A DNA stretch of 64,000 bases from Candidatus Homeothermus arabinoxylanisolvens (GCA_001689405.1 LUJO01000049.1:62001-126000), one strand, 5' to 3'; positions 24,539-33,738 are shown, counted from the stretch's first letter. Notes: a model not told the origin generated them from the letters alone. Translations and numbers: made by a program.

Positions 24539-25483
24539 TCAGCTTTGGTGCTCAAGCAGGAAGTGCTCGGCGTCAAGGGCGGCACGGCATCCGGTACCGG
24601 CGGCGGTTATTGCCTGCTGGTAGTGCGGGTCGGCTACGTCACCTGCCGCAAACACGCCCTCTACGCTTGTAGATTGATCGTGGCCCGGAAGTATTATATA
24701 GCCTTGGTCGTCAAGCGATATCTGTCCTTTGAATATGTCGGTATTGGGCTTGTGGCCTATCGCAAGGAAGAAACCGTCGATGGCTATGTCAAGCTCTTTT
24801 TCTTTATCGGTACCGGCGAATTCGACCAAGTGGGCGCCTTCAAGAAACTCGGTGCCGAAGAGTCCGCGTGTCTGTGTGTTGAACAGTACGGTTATGTTTT
24901 CTTTCGCCATGACGCGCTGCTGCATGACTTTGGATGCTCTCAGGTAGTCTTTGCGTACTATGAGATACACTTTCTTGGCGAGATTGGCAAGATAGAGCGC
25001 TTCCTCGCAGGCTGTGTCGCCTCCGCCTACAACGGCTACCGTGCGGCCGCGGTAGAAGAAGCCGTCGCATGTGGCGCATGCCGATACGCCGAGTCCGGAG
25101 AATCGCTGTTCGTCAGGCAGCCCGAGGTAACGTGCCGAAGCTCCGGTAGCTATGATTACCGTCTCGGCCTTGATGACAGTGCCGTCGTCGGCAGTAAGTG
25201 TAAACGGGTGGTTGCTGAAATCAACGTCCGTTATTATGCCGGTGCGTATATCGGCGCCGAAACGCTCGGCCTGTTTGCGCAGGTCCTCCATCAGTTGCGC
25301 TCCCATGACGCCGTCGGGATACCCCGGGAAATTTTCGACTTCTGACGTCGTTGTAAGTTGACCGCCCGGCTGAAGGCCTTCATACAGGACAGGCGATATG
25401 TTTGCCCTTGATGCATATATGGCTGCCGTGTAGCCGGCGGGGCCGGAGCCGATGATAAGACATTTGGTATTTTCTGTAGCCAT
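24539..25483 (-). CDS. trxB: Thioredoxin reductase
   Basis: NADPH-dependent flavoenzyme that reduces thioredoxin. 314 aa with FAD loop IIGSGPAGYTAAIYASRA, redox pair Cys136/Cys139 in SACATCDGFF, NADPH loop VVGGGDTACEEALYLA, and the C-terminal FAD motif GVFAAGDVADPHYQQAITAAGTG. Length and motif order are those of low-molecular-weight bacterial TrxB. It is the last gene of a minus-strand run ftsK-lolA-trxB, 33 bases after lolA, and ends at the shared terminator 24484-24516. No thioredoxin gene is in the window. Confidence 0.97.
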   Translation of the reverse strand: MATENTKCLIIGSGPAGYTAAIYASRANISPVLYEGLQPGGQLTTTSEVENFPGYPDGVMGAQLMEDLRKQAERFGADIRTGIITDVDFSNHPFTLTADDGTVIKAETVIIATGASARYLGLPDEQRFSGLGVSACATCDGFFYRGRTVAVVGGGDTACEEALYLANLAKKVYLIVRKDYLRASKVMQQRVMAKENITVLFNTQTRGLFGTEFLEGAHLVEFAGTDKEKELDIAIDGFFLAIGHKPNTDIFKGQISLDDQGYIILPGHDQSTSVEGVFAAGDVADPHYQQAITAAGTGCRAALDAEHFLLEHQS

Positions 25484-25516
25484 GTTTTGTCGTATTTTTT
25501 GTTATTGTATTATGAT

Positions 25517-26134
25517 TTAGCGGAGATCAATGATTTCCGCCTTTGGATACTGCTTCTTGTTGAAAACAAATGTGGAGACGGGATAGTTTGTACCGGTTTT
25601 TAACGTCTTGATACGTATGGCCATATTGGTTCCGTTATCGGTCGTCAGTTCAATCCTTTCCGGCATGAAGGACGATGCGTTGAATGTCACCGTAGCTTTT
25701 TTTATGTAGGCTCCCCGGGCATTTGTCGGTGTGAGCGCCACTTTGTATTTTCCCGAAGGCGCTTTAAGCGATACCGCTTTGTAGGCTTTTCTGAACGAGC
25801 TTATTATGACGAACGGATTCACCTGCGCCAGCTCTTCGGGAGTAGGCTCTACGATGTTGACCTCGTTGGACGACGGCATGAAGGTCCACTGCGTGTTGCC
25901 GTCATACCATGCCATCAGGTCGGGTGAGCTTAAGTGAAATTTCTCACCGGCCATGACAAGTGTGCCTACCGATGTTTGTTGACCGTCGCTTATGTCGTAC
26001 GTGGCCGTTATCGACCGGACGGTTTTGATGCGTTTGGCCGCTTCGTCAAGCACCTGACTGCCTGTAAGCGTTTTGGCTCCGGCAGGTATAATGACCGACA
26101 TTACGGTCAGCAGTATGATGATGCGTCTTAACAT
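25517..26134 (-). CDS. lolA: LolA-like outer-membrane lipoprotein carrier
   Basis: 205-aa periplasmic protein with a signal peptide (MLRRIIILLTVMSVIIPAGA). The mature part is the LolA half-barrel: QVLDEAAKRIKTVRSITATYDI, an edge strand GTLVMAGEKFHLSSPDLMAWYDGNTQWTF, EVNIVEPTPEELAQVNPF, and a late strand on residue-type Ser/Phe/Met (SSFMPERIEL). It would ferry lipoproteins from the inner to the outer membrane. It starts nine bases after the ftsK stop, so the two are co-transcribed; this ftsK-lolA order is common in Bacteroidetes. LolB is usually missing in this phylum, and none is seen here. Confidence 0.85.
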   Translation of the reverse strand: MLRRIIILLTVMSVIIPAGAKTLTGSQVLDEAAKRIKTVRSITATYDISDGQQTSVGTLVMAGEKFHLSSPDLMAWYDGNTQWTFMPSSNEVNIVEPTPEELAQVNPFVIISSFRKAYKAVSLKAPSGKYKVALTPTNARGAYIKKATVTFNASSFMPERIELTTDNGTNMAIRIKTLKTGTNYPVSTFVFNKKQYPKAEIIDLR

Positions 26135-26143
26135 TGAGTTCTG

Positions 26144-28852
26144 CTATAGGTTGTTTATTTCAAGATACCGGTCAAGCTGCAGCGAGTCCATGAGTACCGA
26201 CCGCGGTTTTGCTCCGGAAGCCGGGCCCACTATGCCGGCTGCTTCAAATTGATCCATCAGTCGGCCTGCACGGTTGTAGCCTATCTGATAGCGGCGCTGC
26301 AGCATCGATGTCGATGCTGTCGATGATGATATTATGAAGCGAGCGGCCTCTTCAAACAGCGGGTCGCGGTCTGATACCTGTCCCGTGCCGCTTCCCGAAC
26401 CGCCGTCGCCTTCCGGTACATACTCGGGCAGGGTATATGCTTCGGTATAGCCCATCTGTTCGTTTATGTCGCGGCATATGTCGGCCACCTCCGATGTGCT
26501 TATGAACGCGCACTGCACACGCTTGACTTCTCCTTTTATGGATATAAGCATGTCGCCGCGGCCTATAAGCTGATTGGCTCCCGGCTGGTCGAGGATTGTA
26601 CGGCTGTCCACCATCTGCATTACGCGGAAGGCCATACGGCCCGGGAAGTTGGCTTTTATCATACCGGTTATTACATCGGTCGACGGGCGCTGTGTGGCCA
26701 GTATGAGGTGTATGCCTGCGGCACGTGCCTTTTGCGCAAGTCGTGCTATCGGCCTTTCGACCTCTTTGCCCGCTACCATTATGAGGTCGGCAAACTCATC
26801 GACAATCACTACTATGTAGGGCATGAACTTGTGTCCGTTTTCCGGATTGAGCTTGCGGGCTATGAACTTTTCGTTGTAGTCCTTTATGTTGCGTTCGTCG
26901 GCTTTGTTAAGCAGAGCGAAGCGGTTGTCCATCTCGACGCATAACGAATTGAGTGTGGCCACTACCTTCATAGGGTCGGTGATGATGGGGTTCTCTTCGT
27001 CGGGAAGTTTTGCAAGATAATGGCGTTCAAGTTTCGCATACAGATTGAACTCTACCGATTTCGGGTCAATCAGCACGAATTTAAGTTCCGACGGGTGCTT
27101 TTTATATAGCAGCGACGTGATTATAGTGTTGAGACCGACCGATTTACCCTGTCCGGTGGCGCCGGCTACAAGAAGGTGCGGCGTGTCGGTCAGGTCGGCT
27201 ATGTAGATATCCTTTGATATCTCGGCTCCCATAGCCATGGGGAGTATGCATTTTGTCTCCTGAAACTGGCGCGAGGTTATGACCGAACGTATGGGCACCA
27301 TCTGCGGGTCCTTGTTGGGCACTTCTATACCTACAGTGCCTTTGCCGGGTATAGGGGCTATGATGCGCACTCCGAGAGCGCGCAGACTCAATGCTATGTC
27401 ATCCGACAGATTTTTGATCTGCGATATTCTTACGCCTTCAGCCGGAATTATCTCGTATAGCGTCACTGTCGGTCCTACTGTCGCCTCTATGTGTGAGATG
27501 GCTATCTTGTAATTTTTCAAGGTGGCTATGATGCGCTCCTTGTTTTCCTCCATTTCGGTCTCGTCCACAATCTCCGTTTTGAGCTTTACTTCTTTAAGCA
27601 GATCTACCGACGGGAAGTGGAAGCGGGGCAGTTCGGCGGTCGGGTCATAAGGCTTCATTTCCACCTTCTCTGCTTCCTGAATTTCGTTGTCAGTTACCGT
27701 GAGGCCGACTGTGTTGTCAGTGTCGGCATCCTTTCCGTTTTCGACATTCTCTTCATTTTCCGAAATCGGGCGGTCAGGCAGGGGAGTATCGTAGTGCTCC
27801 TCGACGTCGCTGTCCTGTGTCGCGGCGGGGGTGTCGTGGTCGATTGACGACGGCATGACGGGGTCGCGGTATACCGGGCGGTCATAGTCGGTCGACGGCT
27901 CGGGTATGGAGGTGAACGGGTCTTCGTCAAATACAAGCTGGCGCTCTGCGACGGGTTCTTCGGGAGTCTCTTTCTCTTCCGGAGTGACATTGTCGACCAG
28001 TTCGTCAGACTTTCGCAGCGATTCCTCGATTCTGCGCCGCTCCTCTTCTTTGGCCGCTTTCTCGGCTGCCACACGTGCGTTGTGTGCGTTTATCTTACGC
28101 CTGTATGTCACATAGGCTATGCGCAGCTCGTTAAGATATATGGCCATTACAAGCCCTACGAGAAGTATGCTTACAAGTATGGCCCCGGGTATACCCGTAT
28201 TAGCCAATAAGAATTTATTTATCTCATAACCGTGTATGCCTCCCCAATAGAGCCAAGACCCGGCGCTGTAAGTGACAAGCCCGAGTACTACCGACACCGT
28301 TATGGTCACGATGAGGCTCTTCATGGTAAGCGACCAGAATGATATGCGTGACTTCCGGTTAAGCAGCTTCCACGCGAGCGCGAAGAAGTAGAATATTAAG
28401 ACAAAAGCACCTATGCCGAGACCGTTTGATATGAAGTTCTGCGACAGAAAAGCTCCGAACGCTCCTCCCGCGTTACGTACGGTTTCCGGATTTTGGGCCA
28501 TTTCGCTTACGGTATTGTTGAGTACCATGCTCTGGTCATCGGCTCCGGTGGTGAAGTAGGATATGGCCGCTATGAGCAGGTATGTGGCCCAACAAAGCAG
28601 TGCTATGCCTGCAAATGTACGTGTGCGTCTGTCAGTGACAAATCTTACTATGGAGTTGTCCTTCAGTACTGAAGGCTTTTTTGCCTTTTTTTGCGGTTTC
28701 CGGGGCGCGGGGTCCTCTGCCGGTTTTGACGCCGCCTGACGGCGGGCATATTCTCGGTCAAGGGCATCGGGGTCGAAGTTATCGGATATAATATTTTCGG
28801 GTCTCATAATAGCGTAAGTATAGTTGTGCGGCATCGGCGTTTGCTTAGACAT
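26144..28852 (-). CDS. ftsK: FtsK/SpoIIIE DNA translocase
   Basis: 902-aa membrane-anchored DNA motor that clears chromosomes from the septum and activates dif recombination. A basic N-terminus leads to four membrane helices (about residues 65-245), then a Glu/Pro/Thr-rich linker (about 275-415), the alpha/beta motor domains with Walker A GATGQGKSVG (around residue 565), Walker B YIVVIVDEFADLI, and ILATQRPSTDVITG. The C-terminal gamma winged helix (LQRRYQIGYNRAGRLMDQFE) that reads KOPS-like sites is intact. The start is the ATG at 28852; an internal ATG at 28807 (MRPENIIS) is possible. A -7 box is 16 bases upstream. Heads an operon with lolA and trxB. Confidence 0.96.
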   Translation of the reverse strand: MSKQTPMPHNYTYAIMRPENIISDNFDPDALDREYARRQAASKPAEDPAPRKPQKKAKKPSVLKDNSIVRFVTDRRTRTFAGIALLCWATYLLIAAISYFTTGADDQSMVLNNTVSEMAQNPETVRNAGGAFGAFLSQNFISNGLGIGAFVLIFYFFALAWKLLNRKSRISFWSLTMKSLIVTITVSVVLGLVTYSAGSWLYWGGIHGYEINKFLLANTGIPGAILVSILLVGLVMAIYLNELRIAYVTYRRKINAHNARVAAEKAAKEEERRRIEESLRKSDELVDNVTPEEKETPEEPVAERQLVFDEDPFTSIPEPSTDYDRPVYRDPVMPSSIDHDTPAATQDSDVEEHYDTPLPDRPISENEENVENGKDADTDNTVGLTVTDNEIQEAEKVEMKPYDPTAELPRFHFPSVDLLKEVKLKTEIVDETEMEENKERIIATLKNYKIAISHIEATVGPTVTLYEIIPAEGVRISQIKNLSDDIALSLRALGVRIIAPIPGKGTVGIEVPNKDPQMVPIRSVITSRQFQETKCILPMAMGAEISKDIYIADLTDTPHLLVAGATGQGKSVGLNTIITSLLYKKHPSELKFVLIDPKSVEFNLYAKLERHYLAKLPDEENPIITDPMKVVATLNSLCVEMDNRFALLNKADERNIKDYNEKFIARKLNPENGHKFMPYIVVIVDEFADLIMVAGKEVERPIARLAQKARAAGIHLILATQRPSTDVITGMIKANFPGRMAFRVMQMVDSRTILDQPGANQLIGRGDMLISIKGEVKRVQCAFISTSEVADICRDINEQMGYTEAYTLPEYVPEGDGGSGSGTGQVSDRDPLFEEAARFIISSSTASTSMLQRRYQIGYNRAGRLMDQFEAAGIVGPASGAKPRSVLMDSLQLDRYLEINNL

Positions 28853-28868
28853 GCGCTGATGATAGATA

Positions 28869-28876
28869 CAAAGTTA
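28869..28876 (-). promoter_or_regulatory. -7 element of the ftsK operon
   Basis: Minus strand TAACTTTG, full match, 16 bases before the ATG at 28852. Confidence 0.6.
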
Positions 28877-28932
28877 CTATAACCCGAAATTATACGCAAA
28901 ATTCAGGCATAATAAAATATGCAAAATTGCCG

Positions 28933-28948
28933 GCCCGATCCGGCGGGC
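28933..28948 (-). terminator. Possible terminator after rpe
   Basis: On the minus strand GCCCG-CCGGAT-CGGGC, followed by CGGCAATTTTGCATATTTT. Short GC-rich stem and a broken T-run; located between the rpe stop and the ftsK promoter. Confidence 0.35.
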
Positions 28949-28975
28949 GGCATCGGTGTATTTACGACCGTCGGT

Positions 28976-29620
28976 TCAGAGAGCTTTAAGTGCCCTGATG
29001 GCATGATGCGGGTCGGGCGAATTGAATACATAGCTTCCGGCGACAAGCATGTCGGCTCCGTATTGTGCAAGCAGACCTCCGGTATGCGCGTTTATACCGC
29101 CGTCAACCTCTATTATGGCGTTTGACCCTGAGTCGGCAATGAGCTTCTTCAGTCTTACAAGTTTGGCCAACGTGTTTTTTATAAATGACTGGCCACCGAA
29201 GCCGGGATTTACCGACATGAGCAGCACCAGATCGATGTCGTTGATTATGTCGACAAGATGTTCTATCGGAGTTCCGGGATTTATGGCTACACCAACTTTC
29301 ATGCCGGCTTGTCTTATCATCTGCACCACGCGGTATAAATGCACACACGCCTCGACATGCACGGTCATAAGCGATGTTCCGCAATCGCGCACCTGTGATA
29401 CGTATTTCTGCGGCTCGACTATCATGAGGTGTACGTCGAGCGGAAGGGTGGATATGGCGTTTATGGCCTTTATGACAGGGAAACCGAACGTGATGTTTGG
29501 TACAAATACTCCGTCCATTACGTCGATATGTAGATAATCGGCTTCAGATGAGTTTAGCATTTCGATTTCTCTTTGTAAATTGCCGAAATCAGCCGATAAA
29601 AGAGATGGTGCTATAAGCAT
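28976..29620 (-). CDS. rpe: Ribulose-phosphate 3-epimerase
   Basis: Interconverts ribulose 5-phosphate and xylulose 5-phosphate in the pentose phosphate pathway. TIM-barrel with LIAPSLLSADFGNL, YLHIDVMDGVFVPNITFG (metal His and Asp), LDVHLMIVEP, MSVNPGFGGQSFI, IIEVDGGIN and ADMLVAGSYVF. From the ATG at 29620 the protein is 214 aa, the usual size; the frame extends to 29674, but that would add 18 unrelated residues and overlap the DedA gene. It begins 13 bases after the dedA-like stop, suggesting one transcript from the promoter at 30350-30380. Confidence 0.96.
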   Translation of the reverse strand: MLIAPSLLSADFGNLQREIEMLNSSEADYLHIDVMDGVFVPNITFGFPVIKAINAISTLPLDVHLMIVEPQKYVSQVRDCGTSLMTVHVEACVHLYRVVQMIRQAGMKVGVAINPGTPIEHLVDIINDIDLVLLMSVNPGFGGQSFIKNTLAKLVRLKKLIADSGSNAIIEVDGGINAHTGGLLAQYGADMLVAGSYVFNSPDPHHAIRALKAL

Positions 29621-29633
29621 GGCAATGAATGGT

Positions 29634-30314
29634 TTATATGGTGTTATTACTTGATGGTTTTGGCTTGAATGCATTATAAAGTATGAAGAGTATGCATATC
29701 ACTCCTATGCCGTAGCCGGCATACGTTAGATAATCGTTGTATTCTTCAACTTTTGTAAGCAATTGGTCTTTATTGACAAATGTGGAGAGAAAATACCCGA
29801 GCAGGGCAAGGATGCTGTTCCACACCAATGCTCCGAGCGTGGTAAATATGACGAATTTACCGAGATGCATGCGGGCAAGCCCGGCCGGTATGGATATCAG
29901 CTGACGCACGGCGGGAATAAGGCGTCCTATGAATGTCGATATGGCGCCGTGGTCGTCAAAATACTTTTCGGCTTTGTCTACTTTGGCTTCGTCGATAAGC
30001 AGCATATGGCCTACACGGCTGTTGGCAAAGCGGTATACGATGGGCCTTCCCACCCATAACGCGAGGTAGTAGTTGACAAGTGCGCCTACGAGCGCTCCGG
30101 CGGTAGCTATTATTGTTACGGCATAGATGTTCATCGTCGAGTCGGGCTGCATGGCGAGATAAGCGGCCGGTGGCACGACAAGTTCCGACGGAAACGGAAT
30201 GAATGAACTTTCAATCACCATAAAAATAAATACAAACCAATAATTGGCATGAGTTACAAACCAATTGAAGAATTCGTTAGCGTCGAATATTGACAAGGTT
30301 ATGAGGTCAAGCAT
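29634..30314 (-). CDS. DedA-family membrane protein
   Basis: 226-aa polytopic inner-membrane protein of the DedA/VTT (SNARE-associated) family, whose members flip lipid carriers such as undecaprenyl phosphate or phosphatidylethanolamine. Landmarks: an N-terminal re-entrant region with ESSFIPFPSELVVPPAAYLA (the E-x-x-x-P-x-P motif) and the conserved FIGRLIPAVRQLISIPAGLARM, with the G-R-x-x-P-x-x-R motif. Four to five further hydrophobic helices. Which lipid it handles cannot be read. First gene of a likely operon with rpe, with a promoter 35 bases upstream. Confidence 0.9.
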   Translation of the reverse strand: MLDLITLSIFDANEFFNWFVTHANYWFVFIFMVIESSFIPFPSELVVPPAAYLAMQPDSTMNIYAVTIIATAGALVGALVNYYLALWVGRPIVYRFANSRVGHMLLIDEAKVDKAEKYFDDHGAISTFIGRLIPAVRQLISIPAGLARMHLGKFVIFTTLGALVWNSILALLGYFLSTFVNKDQLLTKVEEYNDYLTYAGYGIGVICILFILYNAFKPKPSSNNTI

Positions 30315-30349
30315 AGAGCTTATATCGTCTTATTATGGATGTTTGGTGT

Positions 30350-30380
30350 CAAAATTACACAATAAAAATTGTAAAAACAA
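30350..30380 (-). promoter_or_regulatory. Promoter of dedA-rpe
   Basis: Minus strand TTG (30380-30378), 20-base spacer, TAATTTTG (30357-30350), then 35 bases to the ATG at 30314. Confidence 0.7.
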
Positions 30381-30387
30381 CCTTTTT

Positions 30388-30969
30388 TCAAATTATTCCT
30401 GTGTTTTTAAACATATCGCGATAAAAAGCGGCCTTTTTTTCGATTGCGAGCGGATAGGCGCGTGAGGTGGAGGGCATGCGGTATATGTCGACCTTACGTC
30501 CGTCAGTCAGGACGGTTGATACCGACTCTCCGATTTTGGGCGATACGGTGGCTGTTATTGCGGCGAGGGTGTCACCGGCTTTTTCGCCGGTAGTGGCGAG
30601 GGTGTGACATTCGGGTATCCTGTCAAGCAGCTCCATCAGAGGTACGGGTTCCACTATTTCAAGATACTTGTCCGATGCATTGTCTTTAAGTCTGCGCACT
30701 TTACGCCCTGTGTCGTTGAGAGCTATGCCTTTGTCATCAAGCAATTGTTTTATAAGTGGCAGCTTGAATGTGCGGGCCGCGGAGTCATACAGATAGTCTT
30801 TGTCATTAAAAAATATGAGTCCCATTATGCGCCAGAAGTCGTTGATGCGGTTGGGATAGTAAAATTCCATGGCCCAACGTTGCGGTTGGGGCGGAAATGT
30901 ACCCATTATCAGTATTTTGGCGTTGGCCGGCAGATACGGCTCAAAAGGATGGCTCTCGACAGGCTTCAT
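30388..30969 (-). CDS. Uracil-DNA-glycosylase-fold protein
   Basis: 193-aa cytoplasmic protein of the UDG superfamily. An opening strand KILIMGTFPP stands for motif 1 (G-x-x-P), followed by FYYPNRINDFWRIMG, GIALNDTGRKVRR and a late RMPSTSRAY loop that takes the place of the H/N-P-S minor-groove motif. Family members include mismatch-specific glycosylases and many uncharacterised Bacteroidetes proteins; the catalytic residue cannot be assigned with certainty, and the GTFPP form differs from E. coli Ung. Its ATG overlaps the stop of the upstream esterase gene by four bases. Activity on uracil or another damaged base is inference. Confidence 0.75.
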   Translation of the reverse strand: MKPVESHPFEPYLPANAKILIMGTFPPQPQRWAMEFYYPNRINDFWRIMGLIFFNDKDYLYDSAARTFKLPLIKQLLDDKGIALNDTGRKVRRLKDNASDKYLEIVEPVPLMELLDRIPECHTLATTGEKAGDTLAAITATVSPKIGESVSTVLTDGRKVDIYRMPSTSRAYPLAIEKKAAFYRDMFKNTGII

Positions 30970-31769
30970 CGTGTGAGTCTTTTTATGTGGTCTTTAAGTA
31001 TATGGTGCCCGGGATGCGCCATGTCGCCATGATTGTATCCGTCAAGCTCATATAGATAAGTGTCTTTGTGACCGTTGACTTTCATCATGCGCCACAGGTA
31101 GGCTGTCTCCTCATAGCGTCCGAGCATCTCCATTTCGCGGTCGCCCGATATGATGATCATGGGAGGCGCATCGGAGCGCACATAGTATAGCGGGGCATAT
31201 TCATCGATACTCGGTTGAGTGTCTTTCATGCCTTTTGCCTTACGATAGGCGAAGTGGCTTATGGCATGACCGCTATAGGGCACAAGTGCGGCTATGCTGT
31301 CGGCGTCTATGCCGTAGGCGGCAAGCCATTTCTTGTCAAGGCCAACCATATTGGTCAGATAGCCTCCCGCAGAGTGGCCGGCCACAAATATTTCCTTAGG
31401 GTCGCCTCCGTATCGTTCGGCGTTTTTGAACGCCCATGCCACTGCTGCCGCCGCATCGTCGATGCACTCGTCGAGGCTCGCCTCGGGTAGCAGACGGTAT
31501 TCGATTCCTATGACAACAAGCCCCTGATTTTTCAGTTCCCGCGGTATGTTGCGGCTGCCTCCCGTCAATCCTCCGCCGTGAAACCATACTACCACCGGGC
31601 AACCTGCTGTGTCGGCCGGATAGTGTATGTCAAGCCTGCACATTTTGTCGGCGTAAGCGCCTTTATCGAATTGGTACTGTATGTCCTTGTCGGTTTTGTA
31701 TTCTGAACATACGCCGATGGCCGGAAGCATACAGAGTATCGATATGATTGAAAGTCTTAAAAGCTTCAT
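30966..31769 (-). CDS. Exported alpha/beta-hydrolase (esterase)
   Basis: Serine hydrolase of the hormone-sensitive-lipase-like group. A signal peptide (LLRLSIISILCMLPAIGVCS) is followed by DIHYPAD, the oxyanion motif VVWFHGGGLTGGS, the nucleophile elbow VAGHSAGGYLT, and a C-terminal YNHGDM with the catalytic His. It probably cleaves an acyl ester in the periplasm. I use the ATG at 31769 (MKLLRL), which begins the signal peptide; the frame extends to 31817 but that would overlap the flavodiiron gene. Neighbouring spacing (11 bases upstream, four-base overlap downstream) suggests an operon with the flavodiiron protein and the UDG-fold protein, with no obvious functional link. Confidence 0.85.
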   Translation of the reverse strand: MKLLRLSIISILCMLPAIGVCSEYKTDKDIQYQFDKGAYADKMCRLDIHYPADTAGCPVVVWFHGGGLTGGSRNIPRELKNQGLVVIGIEYRLLPEASLDECIDDAAAAVAWAFKNAERYGGDPKEIFVAGHSAGGYLTNMVGLDKKWLAAYGIDADSIAALVPYSGHAISHFAYRKAKGMKDTQPSIDEYAPLYYVRSDAPPMIIISGDREMEMLGRYEETAYLWRMMKVNGHKDTYLYELDGYNHGDMAHPGHHILKDHIKRLTR

Positions 31770-31779
31770 GACGTCAATG

Positions 31780-32976
31780 TTATAAGTTGAGTAATTGTGC
31801 CGCCACAGCGTCGGCAAGGGCTTGACATTCGGCTATGTCGGTGGCGTTGGGTGCTTGCTTTGCCTGCGGCGAGTTTATGTCGCCGTTCAGCAACTTGGTT
31901 TCTTCAAGCACGGCATTGATGCGCTTCACTGCCTGTGGCGCCCATGTGTATGAACCGAACGAAGCGGTTACTCGGTTTTTTATATCGCGGGTCTTGACAG
32001 CCTGTACTACTGCTTCTATCGGCGGAAACAATGTGTTGGAATATGTCGGCGCTCCTATTATGAGCCCCTTGTAACGGAATATATCGCTTAATATATAAGA
32101 GAGATGCGAATAGGAGGCGTTATGTATGCGTATTTTCTTTATGCCGTTTTCTGCGAGACGCGATGCTATGGCTTCGGCCATCTCCTCGGTGTTGCCGTAC
32201 ATTGAGCCGTATACTATTACAACTCCGGTCTCGGCTTCGTATTTTGACAGAGAGTCATATATGGCGGTTACACGTGCTATGTCGTCATGCCATACCGGTC
32301 CGTGTGTAGGGCATATGTAATTCAGCTTGAGCGAAGAGAGTTTGGCGAGCGCTTTCTGTACAAACGCGCCGTACTTGCCTACTATATTGGAGTAGTAGCG
32401 ATACATCTCCGGTATAAACGGCTCGATGTCGGTCTCGGTGTCGGTTATGCCTCCTGTAAGAGCTCCGAAACAACCGAACGCGTCGCCTGAAAAGAGCACG
32501 CCTTTTTCTTCCACGTATGTCATCATGGTTTCGGGCCAGTGCACCATTGGTGTCAGTGTGAAGCGCAGACTCATGCCGCCGAGGTCTATGGTGTCGCCGT
32601 CGGCCACTTTCAGTGTGTTGTCCTCTATACCGTAAAAGCCTTTTACCATCTCCAGCGTTTTGGCGTTGCCCACAATTGTCATTTCGGGGTAAAAGCTCCG
32701 CAATACTTTTATTGAGCCCGTATGGTCAGGTTCCATGTGGTTGATTACGAGATAGTCGGGCGCTTTATTACCGAGCACGGTCTTGATGTGGTCGCGCAAT
32801 TTTTCGCATGCGCTTATCTCCACACCGTCGATAAGGGCGGTCTTGTCAGTACCCTTTACTATGTATGAGTTGTAGGTCACGCCTGCCGGCAGGGGCCATA
32901 AGGCTTCAAAACGCGAGGTAGTGCGGTCGTTCACCCCCACGTAGTGTATTCCCTCGATAAATTCTTTTATATTCAT
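31780..32976 (-). CDS. Flavodiiron protein (A-type flavoprotein)
   Basis: 398-aa soluble oxidoreductase that reduces O2 to water or NO to N2O, protecting anaerobes. N-terminal metallo-beta-lactamase domain with the diiron ligands in NHMEPDHTGS, MVHWPET, FSGDAFGCFG and CPTHGPVW; C-terminal flavodoxin domain with the FMN loop YGSMYGNTEEMAEAIA and ASFGSYTWAPQAV. All diiron ligands are present, in contrast to the degenerate RIC-like protein at 58460. There is no rubredoxin extension, so an external electron donor is needed. Upstream A/T-rich sequence contains no clear TAnnTTTG box. Confidence 0.95.
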   Translation of the reverse strand: MNIKEFIEGIHYVGVNDRTTSRFEALWPLPAGVTYNSYIVKGTDKTALIDGVEISACEKLRDHIKTVLGNKAPDYLVINHMEPDHTGSIKVLRSFYPEMTIVGNAKTLEMVKGFYGIEDNTLKVADGDTIDLGGMSLRFTLTPMVHWPETMMTYVEEKGVLFSGDAFGCFGALTGGITDTETDIEPFIPEMYRYYSNIVGKYGAFVQKALAKLSSLKLNYICPTHGPVWHDDIARVTAIYDSLSKYEAETGVVIVYGSMYGNTEEMAEAIASRLAENGIKKIRIHNASYSHLSYILSDIFRYKGLIIGAPTYSNTLFPPIEAVVQAVKTRDIKNRVTASFGSYTWAPQAVKRINAVLEETKLLNGDINSPQAKQAPNATDIAECQALADAVAAQLLNL

Positions 32977-33061
32977 AATTATAGCTTGTTCGGTAAAAAC
33001 AATATACTTTAATATATAATAAGGAAAACGGGCCTGTAATGTTCAAAGACAAAAAATCAGA

Positions 33062-33091
33062 GAGCCGCTTCCCTTTATGAGGCAGCGGCTC
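33062..33091 (-). terminator. Terminator after efp
   Basis: GAGCCGCT and AGCGGCTC form eight perfect pairs; on the minus strand the stem is followed by CTGA and six T (33056-33051). A smaller CATGC/GCATG hairpin (33104-33119) sits right after the efp stop. Confidence 0.8.
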
Positions 33092-33119
33092 CGTTATCTG
33101 TATCATGCTTCGGGGCATG

Positions 33120-33695
33120 TTATGATTTGGCTCGCTCTACGCGTTCTACGTATGATCCGTCGCGGGTGTCTATGCGTACTTTGTCGCCTGTCTCGCAGAA
33201 GAGGGGCACTCTTACTTCTGCACCGGTCTCTACGGTAGCGGGTTTGAGCGTGTTGGTGGCTGTGTCGCCTTTGATACCGGGTTCGGTATAGGTTATTTCG
33301 AGCACTACGCTTGTGGGCATCTCACAAGTAAGGATAGTGTCGGAAGCCGCATGCACCATAGCTTCACAGATGTCGCCTTCCTTAAGGAACTGCACGCCGT
33401 CGATGCTTTCGCCGGGAAGAGCTACCTGCTCAAAAGTCTCGGTATGCATGAAGTTGTAGCCCATATCGTCTTTGTAAAGATACTGATAGGGACGACGCTC
33501 TATGCGTACTTCTTCAACTTTCACGCCTGAGTTCCAAGTCTTGTCGATAACGCGTCCTGTCTTGACGTTTTTGAGCTTGGTGCGCACGAAAGCCGGGCCT
33601 TTACCGGGTTTAACGTGAAGAAATTCAACTATAAAGAAGTAGTTGCCGTCGATGTCGAGGCACATTCCGTTTTTAAAATCTGCAGTTGTTGCCAT
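33120..33695 (-). CDS. efp: Elongation factor P
   Basis: Translation factor that rescues ribosomes stalled at polyproline. 191 aa with three beta-barrel domains: KOW-like N-terminal domain with the modification-loop HVKPGKGPAFVRTKLKN (Lys32 at the tip, in the place of E. coli Lys34), the central domain (FMHTETFEQVALPGE), and the C-terminal SYVERVERAKS end. No EpmA/EpmB modification genes are in the window. Monocistronic: promoter 35 bases upstream, terminator downstream. Confidence 0.97.
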   Translation of the reverse strand: MATTADFKNGMCLDIDGNYFFIVEFLHVKPGKGPAFVRTKLKNVKTGRVIDKTWNSGVKVEEVRIERRPYQYLYKDDMGYNFMHTETFEQVALPGESIDGVQFLKEGDICEAMVHAASDTILTCEMPTSVVLEITYTEPGIKGDTATNTLKPATVETGAEVRVPLFCETGDKVRIDTRDGSYVERVERAKS

Positions 33696-33730
33696 AAAAT
33701 TAATTATCCTGTGTTTTTTATTTACGAGTG

Positions 33731-33738
33731 CAAAGATA
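33731..33738 (-). promoter_or_regulatory. -7 element of efp
   Basis: Minus strand TATCTTTG, full match, 35 bases before the ATG. A TTG lies 22 bases upstream (33763-33761). Confidence 0.65.

Noticed and set aside
24515..25345. 276-codon plus-strand frame
   Set aside because: Mirror of trxB, which has full FAD, NADPH and CxxC motifs on the other strand.
29621..29674. Longer N-terminus for rpe
   Set aside because: The added residues do not match the family and would overlap the DedA gene.
31770..31817. Longer N-terminus for the esterase
   Set aside because: It would place polar residues before the signal peptide and overlap the flavodiiron gene.
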